The notes under the pieces: model-generated
What the model saw: the letters and a program-made list of their open reading frames with translations, nothing else
Told to the model about the DNA's origin: nothing
The model's database searches: none
Part shown: positions 63,843 through 64,000 of the stretch, in pieces
Layout: each line of letters starts with the position of its first letter
Position numbering within the stretch: position 1 is the first letter of the stretch
Source: JACQFK01 sp964619955
GTDB taxonomy: Bacteria; Planctomycetota; MHYJ01; JACPRB01
NCBI GenBank assembly: GCA_964619955.1
Contig: CAZUJF010000004.1
Coordinates: 62,001 to 126,000, forward strand
Reading direction: 5' to 3'
Length of the DNA stretch: 64,000 nt
Made by a program: the position numbers and the translations under genes

Positions 63843-64000
63843 TCAAATCCCGTTGATCAGCGTGTTGAGCAGCTCGTCGATGACCCCGATGAAGCGCGCC
63901 GAGGCCTGGAAGGACCTCTGGTACTGGATCATCGAGACGGCCTCCTCGTCGATGTTCACCCCGGAGATCCGCTCGCGCTGGTTCTCCAGCTGCTGGGCGA
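63843..64000 (-). CDS. flgK: hook-associated protein FlgK, C-terminal end
   Basis: Only the last 52 residues are visible; the start lies beyond the window. The sequence ends GVNIDEEAVSMIQYQRSF ... ASARFIGVIDELLNTLINGI, the canonical FlgK C-terminus. First gene of the flgK-flgL-fliW-csrA operon as seen here. Confidence 0.93.
   Translation of the reverse strand, partial: AQQLENQRERISGVNIDEEAVSMIQYQRSFQASARFIGVIDELLNTLINGI

Overview
High-GC bacterial chromosome (by eye well above 60% GC) with genes packed on both strands. There is no rRNA, tRNA, CRISPR or recognisable transposase. The gene content suggests a Planctomycetota-like bacterium: a giant PQQ-type propeller protein with a malectin-like segment, a FecR plus HEAT protein, a DUF2950-like pseudopilin, MAF-type flagellin glycosylation, and FliW/CsrA beside flgK/flgL. 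No rRNA is present, so the phylum is an inference.

Layout. 1-1.5 kb: a CAP-domain protein (5' end outside the window) and a pseudopilin-like protein. 1.5-11.3 kb (minus strand): a very tight operon with a membrane-anchored unknown, a propeller, a tandem-domain oxyanion-binding protein, ModB-like permease, ModC-like ATPase, MoaD-like and MoeB-like proteins. A 1.1-kb acetyltransferase module sits at its 3' end between 43-bp copies of the moeB 3' end. 11.4-20.2 kb: an isochorismatase-family hydrolase, a D-amino-acid locus (RidA, D-serine dehydratase/D-threonine aldolase-like, kinase, D-aminoacylase), a cysteine synthase-rhodanese fusion with an amino acid permease, a second isochorismatase-family lipoprotein, ClpS and a Rieske protein. 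20.2-26.2 kb: an L7/L12-like zinc protein, an SDR epimerase, and FecR/HEAT, sulfurtransferase and YeeE/YedE transporter genes, then a HAD hydrolase.

26.2-29.8 kb is the most unusual part. A sigma-54 activator gene (FHA-GAF-AAA+-Fis) precedes recA. The recA leader has two tandem 15-bp dyads, a near-consensus sigma-54 promoter and an overlapping sigma-70-like promoter, each suited to a different in-frame recA start. A second sigma-54 promoter followed by a terminator may make a ~75-nt RNA. A 105-bp MITE-like element with 8-bp target duplications lies just after recA.

30-47 kb: a glycosidase-like protein, alaS, then rpmF-plsX-fabH-fabD-fabG, a propionyl-CoA carboxylase/methylmalonyl-CoA mutase/epimerase module, acpP-fabF and a DnaA paralogue with an altered Walker A. 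47-64 kb (minus strand): nagA-nagB with a glycosyltransferase and a winged-helix regulator, a KdsC-like phosphatase, two paralogous unknowns flanking a MAF glycosyltransferase, fliS, a giant fliD, flaG, flagellin, an unknown, csrA, fliW, an enlarged flgL and the end of flgK. The flagellin leader carries a GGA-loop hairpin and a GGA-containing Shine-Dalgarno, as expected for CsrA/FliW control.
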